Origin: Spirilliplanes yamanashiensis
GTDB taxonomy: Bacteria > Actinomycetota > Actinomycetes > Mycobacteriales > Micromonosporaceae
Reading direction: 5' to 3'
DNA length: 64,000 nt
NCBI RefSeq assembly: GCF_016863475.1
Contig: NZ_BOOY01000018.1
Span: 214,656-278,655, forward strand
The notes under the pieces were generated by a model. It saw only the letters and a list, made by a program, of their open reading frames with translations. It did no database searches and was not told the origin of the DNA. The position numbers were made by a program, and so were the translations under genes. Position 1 is the first letter of the stretch. The number at the start of each line of letters is the position of its first letter. Shown here piece after piece: positions 11,363 through 20,189 of this stretch.

Positions 11363-12093
11363 GCGTGCGCTGGGTGTACGCGTTCGCCGACCGCCCCGCG
11401 GAGGCGTTCGGCGCCGCCTGCGAGTTCTGGACGACCGTCACCGACACCCGGGCGTCGGCGCCGCGCGGCGACGACGGCGAGTTCGTCACGCTGCTGCCCG
11501 CCGAGGGCGACGCGTTCCTCAAGGCGCAGGCGGTCGGCGGCGCCGGCGGCGTGCACCTCGACCTGGCGGTGGACGACGTCGCCGCGGCGGCGGCCGCCGC
11601 GCACCCGCTCGGCGCGAGCGTGGTGGCGGCGCACGACGGCTGGCAAGCGCTGCGCTCCCCCGGCGGCCTGCCGTTCTGCCTGGTGCCGTGGCACGGCGAG
11701 GCGCACCGCCCGCCCGTGGTCACCGGGCCGGGCGGGGACCTGAGCCGGCTCGACCAGGTGTGCCTGGACGTGCCACCGCCCGCCTACGACGCCGAGCTGG
11801 CGTTCTGGTCCGGCATGACCGGCTGGCCGGTCGTGCCGGGCGGGCGGCCCGAGTTCACGGTGGTGCAGTCGCCGCCCGGCCAGCCGCTGCGGTTGCTGGT
11901 ACAGAGGCTGGCCGACGACGGCCCGATCGGCGCGCACCTCGACATCGCGTGCGCCGACGTGACCGCCACCCGCGCCCGGCACGAGGTCGCCGGGGCGCGG
12001 TTCGCCCGCCTGGGCCACGGCTGGACGGTGATGCGCGACCCGGCGGGCGTCCTGTACTGCCTCACCGGCCGCGACCCCGGCTCAGGCGACTAG
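11359..12093 (+). CDS. VOC (glyoxalase-like) protein with two modules
   Basis: Protein of 244 residues made of two vicinal-oxygen-chelate repeats (about 5-115 and 125-240). Each has the paired beta-alpha-beta layout, with VHLDLAVDDV in the first and AHLDIACADV in the second, and ends like SPGGLPFCLVPW and DPAGVLYCLTG. The His and Glu metal ligands are only partly recognisable, so it may bind a ligand rather than catalyse. Such proteins are often drug-binding or dioxygenase-like. It is translationally coupled to the upstream methyltransferase, and its last 12 bp overlap the convergent LysE gene. Specific function not assignable. Confidence 0.8.
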   Translation: MSVRWVYAFADRPAEAFGAACEFWTTVTDTRASAPRGDDGEFVTLLPAEGDAFLKAQAVGGAGGVHLDLAVDDVAAAAAAAHPLGASVVAAHDGWQALRSPGGLPFCLVPWHGEAHRPPVVTGPGGDLSRLDQVCLDVPPPAYDAELAFWSGMTGWPVVPGGRPEFTVVQSPPGQPLRLLVQRLADDGPIGAHLDIACADVTATRARHEVAGARFARLGHGWTVMRDPAGVLYCLTGRDPGSGD

Positions 12094-12681
12094 CACCGCC
12101 ACGGCCAGCGCCGCCACGACGGCCGCCGACACCAGCGCGGTGGCCAGCCGGGCGCGCGGCCCGGTCAGCGCCCGGCCGACCAGCGAGCCGCCCGCGGCCA
12201 GCAGCAGCTGCCAGCTGGCCGAGGCGAGGAACGCGCCGGCGACGAAGGCGGCGCCGCCGCCCGACCCGGGCGCCCGGCCCAGCACCAGCGCCACGAAGTA
12301 CAGCACGGTGGCCGGGTTGAGCAGGGTCAGCCCGAACAGGGCGAGGAACGCCCGGGCGGGCGTGGCGGCCACCCGCGGCGGCGCGCCGGACCGGCGGCGC
12401 AGCGCCCCGGCGACGGTGTGCGCGGCCAGCGCCAGCAGCACCACGGCGGCCGCGTACCGCAGCGGCCCGGCCACCGGCGCCAGCGCGGCCGCGAGGGCGG
12501 CGCCGCCGGCGACGGCGACCAGCGCGTACACCCCGTCCGCGACGGCCACCCCGAGGGCCGCCGCGGCCCCCACCCGGACGCCGGCCCGGGCGGCCAGGCC
12601 GACGAGCAGCACCCCGATCGCGCCGACGGGCACGGCGATCCCGTAGCCGGCGACCACGCCGGCCAGGAACGCGGAGGTCAC
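12082..12681 (-). CDS. LysE/RhtB-family exporter
   Basis: Small integral membrane protein of 199 residues with about six hydrophobic segments. The N-terminal GYGIAVPVGAIGVLLVGLAARAG matches the family signature with its conserved Pro-Gly pair, and FGLTLLNPATVLYFVAL is the second family hallmark (NP in a membrane helix). Family members export basic amino acids, homoserine or threonine, or other metabolites; the substrate is not predictable here. The GTG start lies 173 bp from the divergent histidine phosphatase gene. The 3' end overlaps the VOC gene by 12 bp. Confidence 0.87.
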   Translation of the reverse strand: MTSAFLAGVVAGYGIAVPVGAIGVLLVGLAARAGVRVGAAAALGVAVADGVYALVAVAGGAALAAALAPVAGPLRYAAAVVLLALAAHTVAGALRRRSGAPPRVAATPARAFLALFGLTLLNPATVLYFVALVLGRAPGSGGGAAFVAGAFLASASWQLLLAAGGSLVGRALTGPRARLATALVSAAVVAALAVAVLVA

Positions 12682-12854
12682 GGCACGGGCGGGGCCGGCG
12701 CGACGCGGCGCCGGGACTGCTGCCGGCGGGCCGGGGCGGCCGCGGCGACAGGGTTCCGGTGCGGGCGAGGCGTCGTCATGGCGTCATCGTGCGCCGGGCG
12801 ACGGCAGCGCCGCGACCGGATTTCCGCGGCGGCGTCCCGGGCAGTATGGGAGGC

Positions 12855-13589
12855 ATGACGGACCTGATCGCGGAACTCACGGCGGTGCGGCACGGGCAGA
12901 GCCGGGCGAACGTCATGTTCCCCGCCGCCGACGCCGAGGGCCGGCTGGAGTCCGGGCTGACCGGCCGGGACGCCGACGTCGAGCTGACCGACCTGGGGCG
13001 GGCGCAGGCCGCCGCGGTCGGCCGGCACCTCGCCGGGCTGAGCCCCGACCGGCGGCCCGAGGTGGTCGTCACGTCGCCGTTCCGGCGGGCCCGGGACACC
13101 TGGGCCATCGCCGCGCAGGCGTCGGGGCTGCCGTGGCCGGAGCCGGTGACCGACGACCGGCTGGTGGACCGGGGCGTGGGCGACCTGGAGATGATGACCC
13201 GGGCGGCCATCCGGGCCCGGTTCCCGCAGGAGCCGGCGCGGCTGGCCGAGCGGGGGTACATGCGCTACCGGCCGCCCGGCGGTGAGGACTTCCACGACAT
13301 GACGGCCCGGATCGGCTCGTTCGTCGCCGACGTCCACCGCGACCATCCGGGGCGGCGGGTCATCGTCGTCGCGCACGACTCGGTGGTGCTGGTGCTGCGC
13401 GGCGTCGTCGAGGGCCTCGACATCGACGGGCTCGCCGCGGTGGAGGCCGGGGCCGGGTCGGTGCGCAACGCGTCGATCAGCCGGTTCGTCGCTGACGGCG
13501 CCCGGCTGACCGTCGCCGAGTACAACGCGGTCGGGCACCTGGAGACGGTGACGGCCGGGCCCGACGAGAGCGCGGACCCGGCCGTGTGA
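12855..13589 (+). CDS. Histidine phosphatase family protein
   Basis: Phosphoglycerate-mutase-like hydrolase of 244 residues. The phospho-accepting RHG motif (AVRHGQSRAN, residues 10-19), the second Arg in SPFRRARDTW, the acid in the middle (Asp/Glu in GDLEMM) and the distal His in VVAHDSVVL (about 173) are all present. The ATG follows TATGGGAGGC, a strong ribosome site that excludes the longer in-frame upstream start. The broad specificity class covers sugar phosphates, nucleotides and phosphoserine; the substrate is unknown. It stops 9 bp before the convergent sufT gene. Confidence 0.88.
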   Translation: MTDLIAELTAVRHGQSRANVMFPAADAEGRLESGLTGRDADVELTDLGRAQAAAVGRHLAGLSPDRRPEVVVTSPFRRARDTWAIAAQASGLPWPEPVTDDRLVDRGVGDLEMMTRAAIRARFPQEPARLAERGYMRYRPPGGEDFHDMTARIGSFVADVHRDHPGRRVIVVAHDSVVLVLRGVVEGLDIDGLAAVEAGAGSVRNASISRFVADGARLTVAEYNAVGHLETVTAGPDESADPAV

Positions 13590-13598
13590 CGTGCGGCG

Positions 13599-13967
13599 TC
13601 AGACGTTGAAGCCGAGCGCGCGCAGCTGCTCGCGCCCGTCGTCGGTGATCTTGTCGGGGCCCCACGGCGGGAGCCACACCCAGTTGATGCGGAAGTCGCT
13701 GACCAGGCCGCCGCCGGGGCCCTGGGTCAGCGCCGAGCGGGTCTGGTCCTCGATGACGTCGGTCAGCGGGCACGCCGCCGACGTCAGGGTCATGTCGATG
13801 GTGGCGATGTTCTCGTCGTCCACGTGGACGCCGTACACCAGGCCCAGATCGACCACGTTGATGCCCAGCTCGGGGTCGACCACGTCCTTCATGGCCTCCT
13901 CGATGTCATCGATGGTGGCCTTGGACACGGCAGGGGTCTCGGCTGCGGTCACGGTCTCGTCGCTCAT
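13599..13967 (-). CDS. sufT: Iron-sulfur assembly factor SufT (DUF59/MIP18 family)
   Basis: Protein of 122 residues at the end of the suf operon. The DUF59 core reads DIEEAMKDVVDPELGINVVDLGLVY (in two parts, about 20-45), with the DPE motif and the single conserved Cys in SAACPLTDVI. It helps mature Fe-S proteins in Gram-positive bacteria and actinobacteria, probably by transferring clusters from SufBCD/SufU to clients. An acidic 15-residue N-terminal tail precedes the domain. ATG overlaps the sufU stop by 4 bp (ATGA). Confidence 0.9.
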   Translation of the reverse strand: MSDETVTAAETPAVSKATIDDIEEAMKDVVDPELGINVVDLGLVYGVHVDDENIATIDMTLTSAACPLTDVIEDQTRSALTQGPGGGLVSDFRINWVWLPPWGPDKITDDGREQLRALGFNV

Positions 13968-14419
13968 GCGTTCACCTCCGGGCTGATGCCCACACCGGCG
14001 CGCGCCGCGGCGTCCTTGAACGCCATCCACGGCAGCAGCGCACACTTGACTCGGGCCGGGTAGCGGGCCACGCCGGCGAACGCCACCCCGTCCCCGAGAA
14101 CGTCCTCGTCCGGGGTGACGTTCCCCCGGCCCTGCATCAGCGTCACGAACGCCTCGTGCACCGCCGTCGCCTCGGCCGCCGAGCGGCCGTTCAGCAGCTC
14201 GTGCAGGACGCTCGCCGACGCCTGGCTGATCGAGCAGCCCTGGCCGTCGTACGAGATGTCGGTGAGCGTCGCACCGTCGGCCGCCACCCGCAGGGTCACC
14301 TCGTCGCCGCACGTCGGGTTGACGTGGTGCGCCTCACCGCCGAACGGCTCGCGCAGCCCGCGGCCGTGCGGGTGCTTGTAGTGGTCCAGGATGATCTCCT
14401 GGTAGAGCCCGTCGAGCAT
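13964..14419 (-). CDS. sufU: SUF system sulfur-acceptor protein SufU
   Basis: Zinc-binding sulfurtransferase of 151 residues that accepts persulfide from SufS. The expected ligands are visible: Cys37 and Asp39 in NPTCGDEV, Cys62 in GQGCSIS, and a third Cys in VKCALLPW near residue 127. The 18-20-residue insertion relative to IscU/NifU, typical of SufU, is present between the second and third cysteines. The start ATG overlaps the sufS stop as TGATG, so it is tightly coupled. Confidence 0.93.
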   Translation of the reverse strand: MLDGLYQEIILDHYKHPHGRGLREPFGGEAHHVNPTCGDEVTLRVAADGATLTDISYDGQGCSISQASASVLHELLNGRSAAEATAVHEAFVTLMQGRGNVTPDEDVLGDGVAFAGVARYPARVKCALLPWMAFKDAAARAGVGISPEVNA

Positions 14420-15639
14420 CAGCCGAACACCTTCCGCACGTGGTGGAGCGAACGCACCAGCGCGTCGATCTCCCCCGTTGTCGTGTAGAGGTAGAACGAC
14501 GCCCGGGTCATCGCGGGAACGCCGAACCGGGCGCAGACCGGCCGGGCGCAGTGGTGACCCACCCGCACCTCGACGCCGTCGGCGTCGAGGATCTGCCCGA
14601 CGTCGTGCGGGTGCACGCCCTCCACGGCGAACGACACGGTGCCGCCGCGGCCCTCGACCGTCGCCGGGCCGAAGATGCGCACGCCGGGCACGTCGGCCAG
14701 CGCGCCCAGGGCGTACGCGGTGATCTCCTGCTCGTGGGCGTGGATGGCGTCCATGCCCAGCGCGGACAGGTAGTCCGCGGCCGCGCCCAGCGCGATCGCC
14801 TCGGCGATCGGCGGGGTGCCCGCCTCGAACCGGGCCGGCGGCGCCGCGTACGTGGTGCGCTCCAGCGTGACCGTCTCGATCATCGAGCCGCCGCCCAGGA
14901 ACGGCGGCAGGTCGGCGAGCAGGTCGTAGCGGCCCCACAGCACGCCGATGCCGGTCGGGCCGAGCATCTTGTGGCCGGTGAACGCGATGAAGTCGGCGCC
15001 GAGCTGCTGCACGTCGACGCCGAAGTGCGGCACCGACTGCGAGCAGTCCAGCATGACGGCCGCGCCCACCTCGTGCGCCCGCGCGACGATCCGCGACACG
15101 TCGTTGACGGTGCCGAGGATGTTCGACATGTGCACGACCGAGACGATCTTCGTGCGCTCGGTGATGACCGGCTGCGACTCGTCCAGCCGGCCGGAGTCGG
15201 TCACGCCGAACCACTTCAGCGTCGCGCCGGTGCGCTCGCACAGCAGCTGCCACGGCACCAGGTTGGAGTGGTGCTCCATCTCGGAGACCACCACCTCGTC
15301 GCCCGGGCCCAGCCGGGTGGTGAACGCGTGCGCCACCAGGTTGATCGCCTCGGTGGAGTTCTTCGTGAACACCACCTCGTCGCTCGACGCCGCGCCGATG
15401 AACCGCGCGATGGTGCCACGCGCCGCCTCGTACGCCTCCGTCGCCTCGGTGCCCAGGGTGTGCACCGAGCGGGACACGTTGCCGTTGTGCAGCTCGTAGT
15501 GCTCGCGCAGGGTGTCGATGACCTGCCGCGGCTTCTGCGAGGTGTTGGCGCTGTCCAGGTAGACGAGCGGGTGCCCGTTGACGAGCCGGTCGAGGATCGG
15601 GAAGTCGGCGCGCACCTTCTCCACGTCGAAACTGGTCAT
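14419..15639 (-). CDS. sufS: Cysteine desulfurase SufS
   Basis: PLP-dependent enzyme of 406 residues that takes sulfur from L-cysteine for cluster assembly. The Schiff-base Lys lies in FTGHKMLGPTG (about 222). The catalytic persulfide Cys is in VGHHCARPVC (about 362), the short loop of group II desulfurases. HHSNLVPW and the SANTSQKP N-terminal segment are also diagnostic. It ends directly at the sufU start and begins 23 bp after sufC. Confidence 0.95.
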   Translation of the reverse strand: MTSFDVEKVRADFPILDRLVNGHPLVYLDSANTSQKPRQVIDTLREHYELHNGNVSRSVHTLGTEATEAYEAARGTIARFIGAASSDEVVFTKNSTEAINLVAHAFTTRLGPGDEVVVSEMEHHSNLVPWQLLCERTGATLKWFGVTDSGRLDESQPVITERTKIVSVVHMSNILGTVNDVSRIVARAHEVGAAVMLDCSQSVPHFGVDVQQLGADFIAFTGHKMLGPTGIGVLWGRYDLLADLPPFLGGGSMIETVTLERTTYAAPPARFEAGTPPIAEAIALGAAADYLSALGMDAIHAHEQEITAYALGALADVPGVRIFGPATVEGRGGTVSFAVEGVHPHDVGQILDADGVEVRVGHHCARPVCARFGVPAMTRASFYLYTTTGEIDALVRSLHHVRKVFG

Positions 15640-15662
15640 GTCGGGCCCCCTCTCGTCGCCGG

Positions 15663-16436
15663 TCAGACGGTCGCCGCGCCGGCGCCCGCCACGTACCGCT
15701 CGTAGCCCTCCGCCTCGAGCTTGTCGGCCAGCTCCGGACCGCCCTCCTCGACGATCCGGCCCGCGACGAACACGTGCACGAAGTCCGGCTTGATGTAGCG
15801 CAGGATCCGCGTGTAGTGGGTGATGAGCAGCAGGCCCGTGGCGCCGGTGTCGCGCACCCGGTTGACGCCCTCGCTGACGACGCGCAGCGCGTCCACGTCG
15901 AGGCCGGAGTCGGTCTCGTCGAGCACCGCGATCTTCGGCTTGAGCAGCTCCATCTGGACGATCTCGTGGCGCTTCTTCTCACCGCCGGAGAAGCCCTCGT
16001 TGACGTTGCGCTGCGCCATCGCCGGGTCCATGTGCAGGCGCTCCATGGCGCCGCGCAGCTCGCCGGCCCAGGTGCGCAGCTTCGGCGCCTCGCCGTCGAT
16101 CGCGGTCTTCGCGGTGCGCAGGAAGTTCGCCACGGACACGCCGGGCACCTCGACCGGGTACTGCATGGCCAGGAACAGGCCGGCCCGGGCGCGCTCGTCG
16201 ACGCTCATCGCCAGGACGTCCTCGCCGTCGAGCGTCACCGTGCCGCCGGTGATCTCGTACTTCGGGTGGCCGGCGATCGAGTAGGCCAGCGTCGACTTGC
16301 CGGAGCCGTTCGGGCCCATGATGGCGTGCGTCTCGCCCGACTTCACGGTGAGGTCGACACCGTGGAGGATCGGCTTGAGCTCGCCGTCCGGCAGCTTGAC
16401 CGACACCTTCAGGTCGCGGATCTCCAGGGTGCTCAC
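15663..16436 (-). CDS. sufC: SUF complex ATPase SufC
   Basis: Cytosolic ABC ATPase of 257 residues that powers the SufBCD scaffold. Walker A is GPNGSGKST (about 37-45), the signature is FSGGEKKRHE, and Walker B is IAVLDETDSGLDVD. SGLD and HYTRIL in the C-terminal half are SufC-specific. The GTG start overlaps the stop of the ferredoxin gene as GTGA, which excludes the longer in-frame extension. It is placed after sufB and sufD, as usual in actinobacteria. Confidence 0.95.
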   Translation of the reverse strand: MSTLEIRDLKVSVKLPDGELKPILHGVDLTVKSGETHAIMGPNGSGKSTLAYSIAGHPKYEITGGTVTLDGEDVLAMSVDERARAGLFLAMQYPVEVPGVSVANFLRTAKTAIDGEAPKLRTWAGELRGAMERLHMDPAMAQRNVNEGFSGGEKKRHEIVQMELLKPKIAVLDETDSGLDVDALRVVSEGVNRVRDTGATGLLLITHYTRILRYIKPDFVHVFVAGRIVEEGGPELADKLEAEGYERYVAGAGAATV

Positions 16437-16762
16437 GGGGTCACTACTCCATTGCTCGGGTTCAGGTCGATGTAGATGTCGCCGTCGCGGACCTCGACGG
16501 GATAGGTGGCCACCGGCTCGGTCGCCGGCAGGCCGCTCGGCCGGCCGGTGCGCAGGTCGAAGCGGGAGCCGTGCAGCCAGCACTCCAGGGTGCAGCCGTC
16601 CACCTCGCCCTCGCTGAGGGCGACGGCGGCGTGCGAGCACTGGTCGTGGACCGCGTAGACGTTGTCGTCGTCGGCGTGCACGATCGCGACGGTGGTGCCG
16701 TCGATCTCCGCGGAGATCGCCGACCCCTTCGCCACGTCTTCCAGCGAGCAGACCTTCCTCAT
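16433..16762 (-). CDS. Rieske-type ferredoxin of the suf operon
   Basis: Soluble [2Fe-2S] Rieske protein of 109 residues, like the ferredoxin subunits of bacterial dioxygenases. Ligands are Cys42 and His44 (QCSHA) and Cys61 and His64 (CWLHG), with no disulfide cysteines, as expected for the soluble low-potential class. It is embedded between sufD and sufC with 4-bp overlaps on both sides, which implies a role as electron donor or cluster carrier during Fe-S assembly. That role is inference. The gene is common at this place in actinobacterial suf operons. Confidence 0.92.
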   Translation of the reverse strand: MRKVCSLEDVAKGSAISAEIDGTTVAIVHADDDNVYAVHDQCSHAAVALSEGEVDGCTLECWLHGSRFDLRTGRPSGLPATEPVATYPVEVRDGDIYIDLNPSNGVVTP

Positions 16763-17898
16763 GCCCCGGCCTTCACCAGCCGGGCCTCGATGGCGTCGCC
16801 GAGGCGGGTGCGCAGCTCCTCGAGCGGGATCTTGTTGAGCAGCTCGGCGAAGAAGCCGCGGACCACCAGTTTGCGCGCCTCCTCCTCCGGGATGCCGCGC
16901 GCCATCAGGTAGAACAGCTGCTCGTCGTCGAACCGGCCGGTCGCGCTCGCGTGGCCCGCGCCCGCCACCTCGCCGGTCTCGATCTCGAGGTTCGGCACCG
17001 AGTCGGCCCGGGCGCCGTCCGTGAGGATCAGGTTCCGGTTGATCTCGTAGGTGTCCGTGCCCGTCGCCGCGGCCTGGATCAGCACGTCGCCCACCCAGAC
17101 GGTGTGCGACGACTGGCCCTGCAGCGCGCCCCGGTAGCCGACGTAGCTGCGGCAGTCCGGGACGCTGTGGTCGACGAGCTGGCGGTGCTCCAGGTGCTGG
17201 CCGGCGTCGGCGAAGTACAGGCCGTACAGCTCGGCCTCGCCGCCGCGCGCGGTGTACTCGACCGACGTGTACTGCCGGACCAGGTCACCGCCGAGCGCCA
17301 CCTGCACGTGCACGACCTTGGCGTCGCGCCCGACCCGCAGCTTGACGTGCTGCGCCTGCACGGCGCCCGCGTCCCACTCCGCGATCGTGACGAGGGTCAG
17401 CTTCGCGCCGTCGCCGACGATCACCTCGACGTTGTCCGCCAGGGTGGCCGAGCCGAGCTGCTCCAGCACCAGCGTCGCCTCGGCGAACCGGCCGACCCGC
17501 ACCAGCGTGCGCGCGTAGGAGGACGAGTCGATGCCGGGCCCGATCACCCGCACCAGGGCGGGCCTGGCGACCTGCGCCTCGGGGGCGATCTCGACGAGGC
17601 TCACCTCGGTGGCCGCGCCGTAGGCGAGCGCGCTGACCCGGTCGAACGGGACCAGCACCCGCTCGGCCTCCTCGGCCGGCACGGAGCGCAGCGTCACGCC
17701 GGCCGGCAGGTCCACGGCCTCGACGGTGACGGGCTTGCCCGCCGCGCCGTCGGCCGCGGACGCCAGGCCGCGCATGCGCTTGAGCGGCGTGAACCGCCAC
17801 TCCTCCTCCAGGCCGGTGAGGGCCGGGAAGTCGGCCACGTCGTACGAGCGCAGCGCCTGCGACTTCGTCGTGGGGGGAACCAATGCGTCAGTGGTCAT
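16759..17898 (-). CDS. sufD: Fe-S cluster assembly protein SufD
   Basis: Scaffold subunit of 379 residues with the right-handed beta-helix core shared with SufB. The C-terminal SufBD signature is clear: GHASATGRFDDEQLFYLMARG followed by EEARKLVVRGFFAELL (read in parts, about 310-350), including the conserved His. It forms SufBC2D with SufB and SufC. It starts 3 bp after the sufB stop and overlaps the ferredoxin start by 4 bp, so it is translated as part of the operon. Confidence 0.95.
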   Translation of the reverse strand: MTTDALVPPTTKSQALRSYDVADFPALTGLEEEWRFTPLKRMRGLASAADGAAGKPVTVEAVDLPAGVTLRSVPAEEAERVLVPFDRVSALAYGAATEVSLVEIAPEAQVARPALVRVIGPGIDSSSYARTLVRVGRFAEATLVLEQLGSATLADNVEVIVGDGAKLTLVTIAEWDAGAVQAQHVKLRVGRDAKVVHVQVALGGDLVRQYTSVEYTARGGEAELYGLYFADAGQHLEHRQLVDHSVPDCRSYVGYRGALQGQSSHTVWVGDVLIQAAATGTDTYEINRNLILTDGARADSVPNLEIETGEVAGAGHASATGRFDDEQLFYLMARGIPEEEARKLVVRGFFAELLNKIPLEELRTRLGDAIEARLVKAGA

Positions 17899-17901
17899 GG
17901 A

Positions 17902-19338
17902 TCAGCCGACCGCGCCTTCCATCTGCAGTTCGATCAGTCGGTTCAGTTCGAGCGCGTACTCCATCGGGAGCTCCTTGGCGATGGGCTCGATGAAGCCGCG
18001 CACGATCATCGCCATCGCCTCGTCCTCGGTCATGCCCCGGCTCATCAGGTAGAAGAGCTGGTCCTCGCTGACCTTGGAGACGGTGGCCTCGTGCCCCATC
18101 GACACGTCGTCCTCGCGGATGTCGACGTACGGGTACGTGTCGGAACGCGAGATCGTGTCGACCAGCAGCGCGTCGCACTTGACCGTCGACTTGGAGTGCG
18201 ACGAACCCTCGAGCACCTGGACCAGGCCCCGGTACGAGGTGCGGCCGCCGCCCCGCGCGATCGACTTGCTGACGATGGTCGAGGAGGTGTGCGGCGCGGC
18301 GTGCACCATCTTGGCGCCCGCGTCCTGGTGCTGGCCCTCGCCGGCCATCGCGACGCTGAGCACCTCGCCGTGGGCGTGCGCGCCGGTCATGTAGACCGCC
18401 GGGTACTTCATGGTCACCTTGGAGCCGATGTTGCCGTCGACCCACTCCATGGTCGCGCCCTCTTCGCAGGTGGCGCGCTTGGTGACCAGGTTGTACACGT
18501 TGTTCGACCAGTTCTGGATGGTCGTGTAGCGGCAGCGCGCGTTCTTCTTCACGACGATCTCGACGACCGCGCTGTGCAGCGAGTCGGACGAGTAGATCGG
18601 CGCGGTGCAGCCCTCGACGTAGTGCACGTAGGCGCCCTCGTCGACGAGGATCAGCGTCCGCTCGAACTGGCCCATGTTCTCCGTGTTGATCCGGAAGTAG
18701 GCCTGCAGCGGGATGTCGACCTTGACGTTCTTGGGCACGTAGATGAACGAGCCGCCGGACCACACCGCGGTGTTCAGCGCGGCGAACTTGTTGTCACCCA
18801 CCGGGATGACGGTGCCGAAGAACTCGCGGAAGAGGTCCTCGTGCTCGCGCAGCGCGGTGTCGGTGTCGAGGAACAGCACGCCCTGCGCCTCGAGGTCCTC
18901 GCGGATCGCGTGGTAAACGACCTCGGACTCGTACTGCGCGGCGACGCCGGCGACGAGGCGCTGCTTCTCCGCCTCCGGGATGCCCAGCTTGTCGTAGGTG
19001 TTCTTGATGTCCTCGGGCAGGTCGTCCCAGCTGGCCGCCTGCTTCTCCGTGGAGCGCACGAAGTACTTGATGTTCTGGAAGTCGATGCCGGACAGGTCGG
19101 CGCCCCAGTTCGGCATGGGCTTGCGGTCGAACAGCCGCAGGCCCTTCAGCCGCAGGTCGAGCATCCACTGCGGCTCGTTCTTCTTCGCGGAGATGTCGCG
19201 CACCACGGCCTCGGACAGGCCGCGCTGGGCGGTGGCCCCGGCGGTGTCGGCGTCGGCCCAGCCGTACTCGTACTTGCCCAGGGCGGCGAGGTGCTCCTCC
19301 TGGGTGACGACGACAGGCTGGGTGATCTGCTCGGTCAT
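17902..19338 (-). CDS. sufB: Fe-S cluster assembly protein SufB
   Basis: Core scaffold of 478 residues on which nascent Fe-S clusters form. It has the SufB-specific N-terminal region ([16 protein letters not shown]), the central [17 protein letters not shown] stretch with the conserved Cys, and the C-terminal [18 protein letters not shown] signature. No intein is present, although many mycobacterial sufB genes carry one. The ATG start overlaps the sufR stop by 4 bp (ATGA), placing it under SufR-coupled transcription; the longer in-frame start was rejected for that reason. Confidence 0.96.
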   Translation of the reverse strand: MTEQITQPVVVTQEEHLAALGKYEYGWADADTAGATAQRGLSEAVVRDISAKKNEPQWMLDLRLKGLRLFDRKPMPNWGADLSGIDFQNIKYFVRSTEKQAASWDDLPEDIKNTYDKLGIPEAEKQRLVAGVAAQYESEVVYHAIREDLEAQGVLFLDTDTALREHEDLFREFFGTVIPVGDNKFAALNTAVWSGGSFIYVPKNVKVDIPLQAYFRINTENMGQFERTLILVDEGAYVHYVEGCTAPIYSSDSLHSAVVEIVVKKNARCRYTTIQNWSNNVYNLVTKRATCEEGATMEWVDGNIGSKVTMKYPAVYMTGAHAHGEVLSVAMAGEGQHQDAGAKMVHAAPHTSSTIVSKSIARGGGRTSYRGLVQVLEGSSHSKSTVKCDALLVDTISRSDTYPYVDIREDDVSMGHEATVSKVSEDQLFYLMSRGMTEDEAMAMIVRGFIEPIAKELPMEYALELNRLIELQMEGAVG

Positions 19339-20084
19339 GTATCTGTCCTCACAGTGGTTGCGGTGTTCTCCGTGGCGCGCGCGACCCCGGGGATGTGCGT
19401 GGTGCACACCCCGTCGCCGTGCGCGATGGTGGCGAGGCGCTGCACGTGGGTGCCGATGAGCCGCGAGATGACCGCGGTCTCGGCGTCGCACAGCTGGGGG
19501 AACTCGGCGGCCACGTGCGCCACCGGGCAGTGGTGCTGGCACAGCTGCCCGCCGGTCGCGATCGTGGTCGCGTTGGCAGCGTAGCCCTCGGCCGTCAGCG
19601 CCCTCGCGAGCGCCTCCGCCCGGGCCATCGGGTCGTCGCCGGCGGAGCGCAGCGCGGCCCGGCAGCGCTCCTCGAGCGCCGAGACCTGGGAGGTGGCGAA
19701 GGCGTCGACCGCGTCCGGGCCGCCGTGCTCGGCGATCCAGCGCAGCGCCGCGGTGGCGATGCCGTCGTAGAAGTGCGGGAACGTCTCGCGGGCGGTCGCC
19801 GTGAGGGCGAACGTCTTGGCGGGGCGGCCCCGGCCGCGCGGGCCGCGCGGGCGGCGGTCGCGGGCCTCGACCAGGCCGTCGGCGAGCATGGCGTCGAGGT
19901 GCTTGCGGATCGCGGCGGGGCTCAGGCCCAGCTCGACCGCCAGCTCGGCCGCCGTGGCGGCGCCGCGCTCGAGCAGCAGCTGGGAGACCCGGTCGCGGGT
20001 GCGCCGGTCGTGGTGCTGGGCTGCGGAGGCGCCGGGGGTCGGCTCGACCACCGTGCTGCTCCCGGCCAGTACCACGTTTTTCAC
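19335..20084 (-). CDS. sufR: SufR-type Fe-S-sensing repressor
   Basis: DNA-binding regulator of about 249 residues and first gene of the suf operon. The N-terminal winged helix reads [17 protein letters not shown] then [16 protein letters not shown] (DeoR/ArsR-like). The C-terminal half has four cysteines (about 182, 186, 199 and 227: CQHHC, QLCDAE, GVCTTH) in the pattern expected for an Fe-S ligand set. In cyanobacteria and mycobacteria SufR represses its own operon when its cluster is intact. The GTG at 20084 was chosen on protein similarity; no strong ribosome site is seen, so it may be leaderless. An ATG at 20120 is an alternative. Confidence 0.9.
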   Translation of the reverse strand: MKNVVLAGSSTVVEPTPGASAAQHHDRRTRDRVSQLLLERGAATAAELAVELGLSPAAIRKHLDAMLADGLVEARDRRPRGPRGRGRPAKTFALTATARETFPHFYDGIATAALRWIAEHGGPDAVDAFATSQVSALEERCRAALRSAGDDPMARAEALARALTAEGYAANATTIATGGQLCQHHCPVAHVAAEFPQLCDAETAVISRLIGTHVQRLATIAHGDGVCTTHIPGVARATENTATTVRTDT

Positions 20085-20189
20085 TACGCCAACGTTACGT
20101 ATTTCCGGCGGCACCTGCAAACCCGCCCCCCGGTGATCCCAGCCACCGCGCGATCAGGCGTCTACTACGCGGTGCGTACTCTGGCCGGG
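20085..20189. promoter_or_regulatory. sufR / heme A synthase divergent control region
   Basis: About 105 bp separate two divergent starts. AACGTT and adjoining ACGT repeats lie immediately upstream of the sufR start and are the best candidates for a SufR operator. No exact match to the mycobacterial ACACT-N5-TGTGA or cyanobacterial CAAC-N6-GTTG form was seen. Neither gene has a clear Shine-Dalgarno sequence, which suggests leaderless transcripts. Confidence 0.35.

Noticed and set aside
17902..19338. Intein in sufB
   Set aside because: Some actinobacterial sufB genes carry one, but here the frame is uninterrupted, of normal length, and without intein splice motifs.
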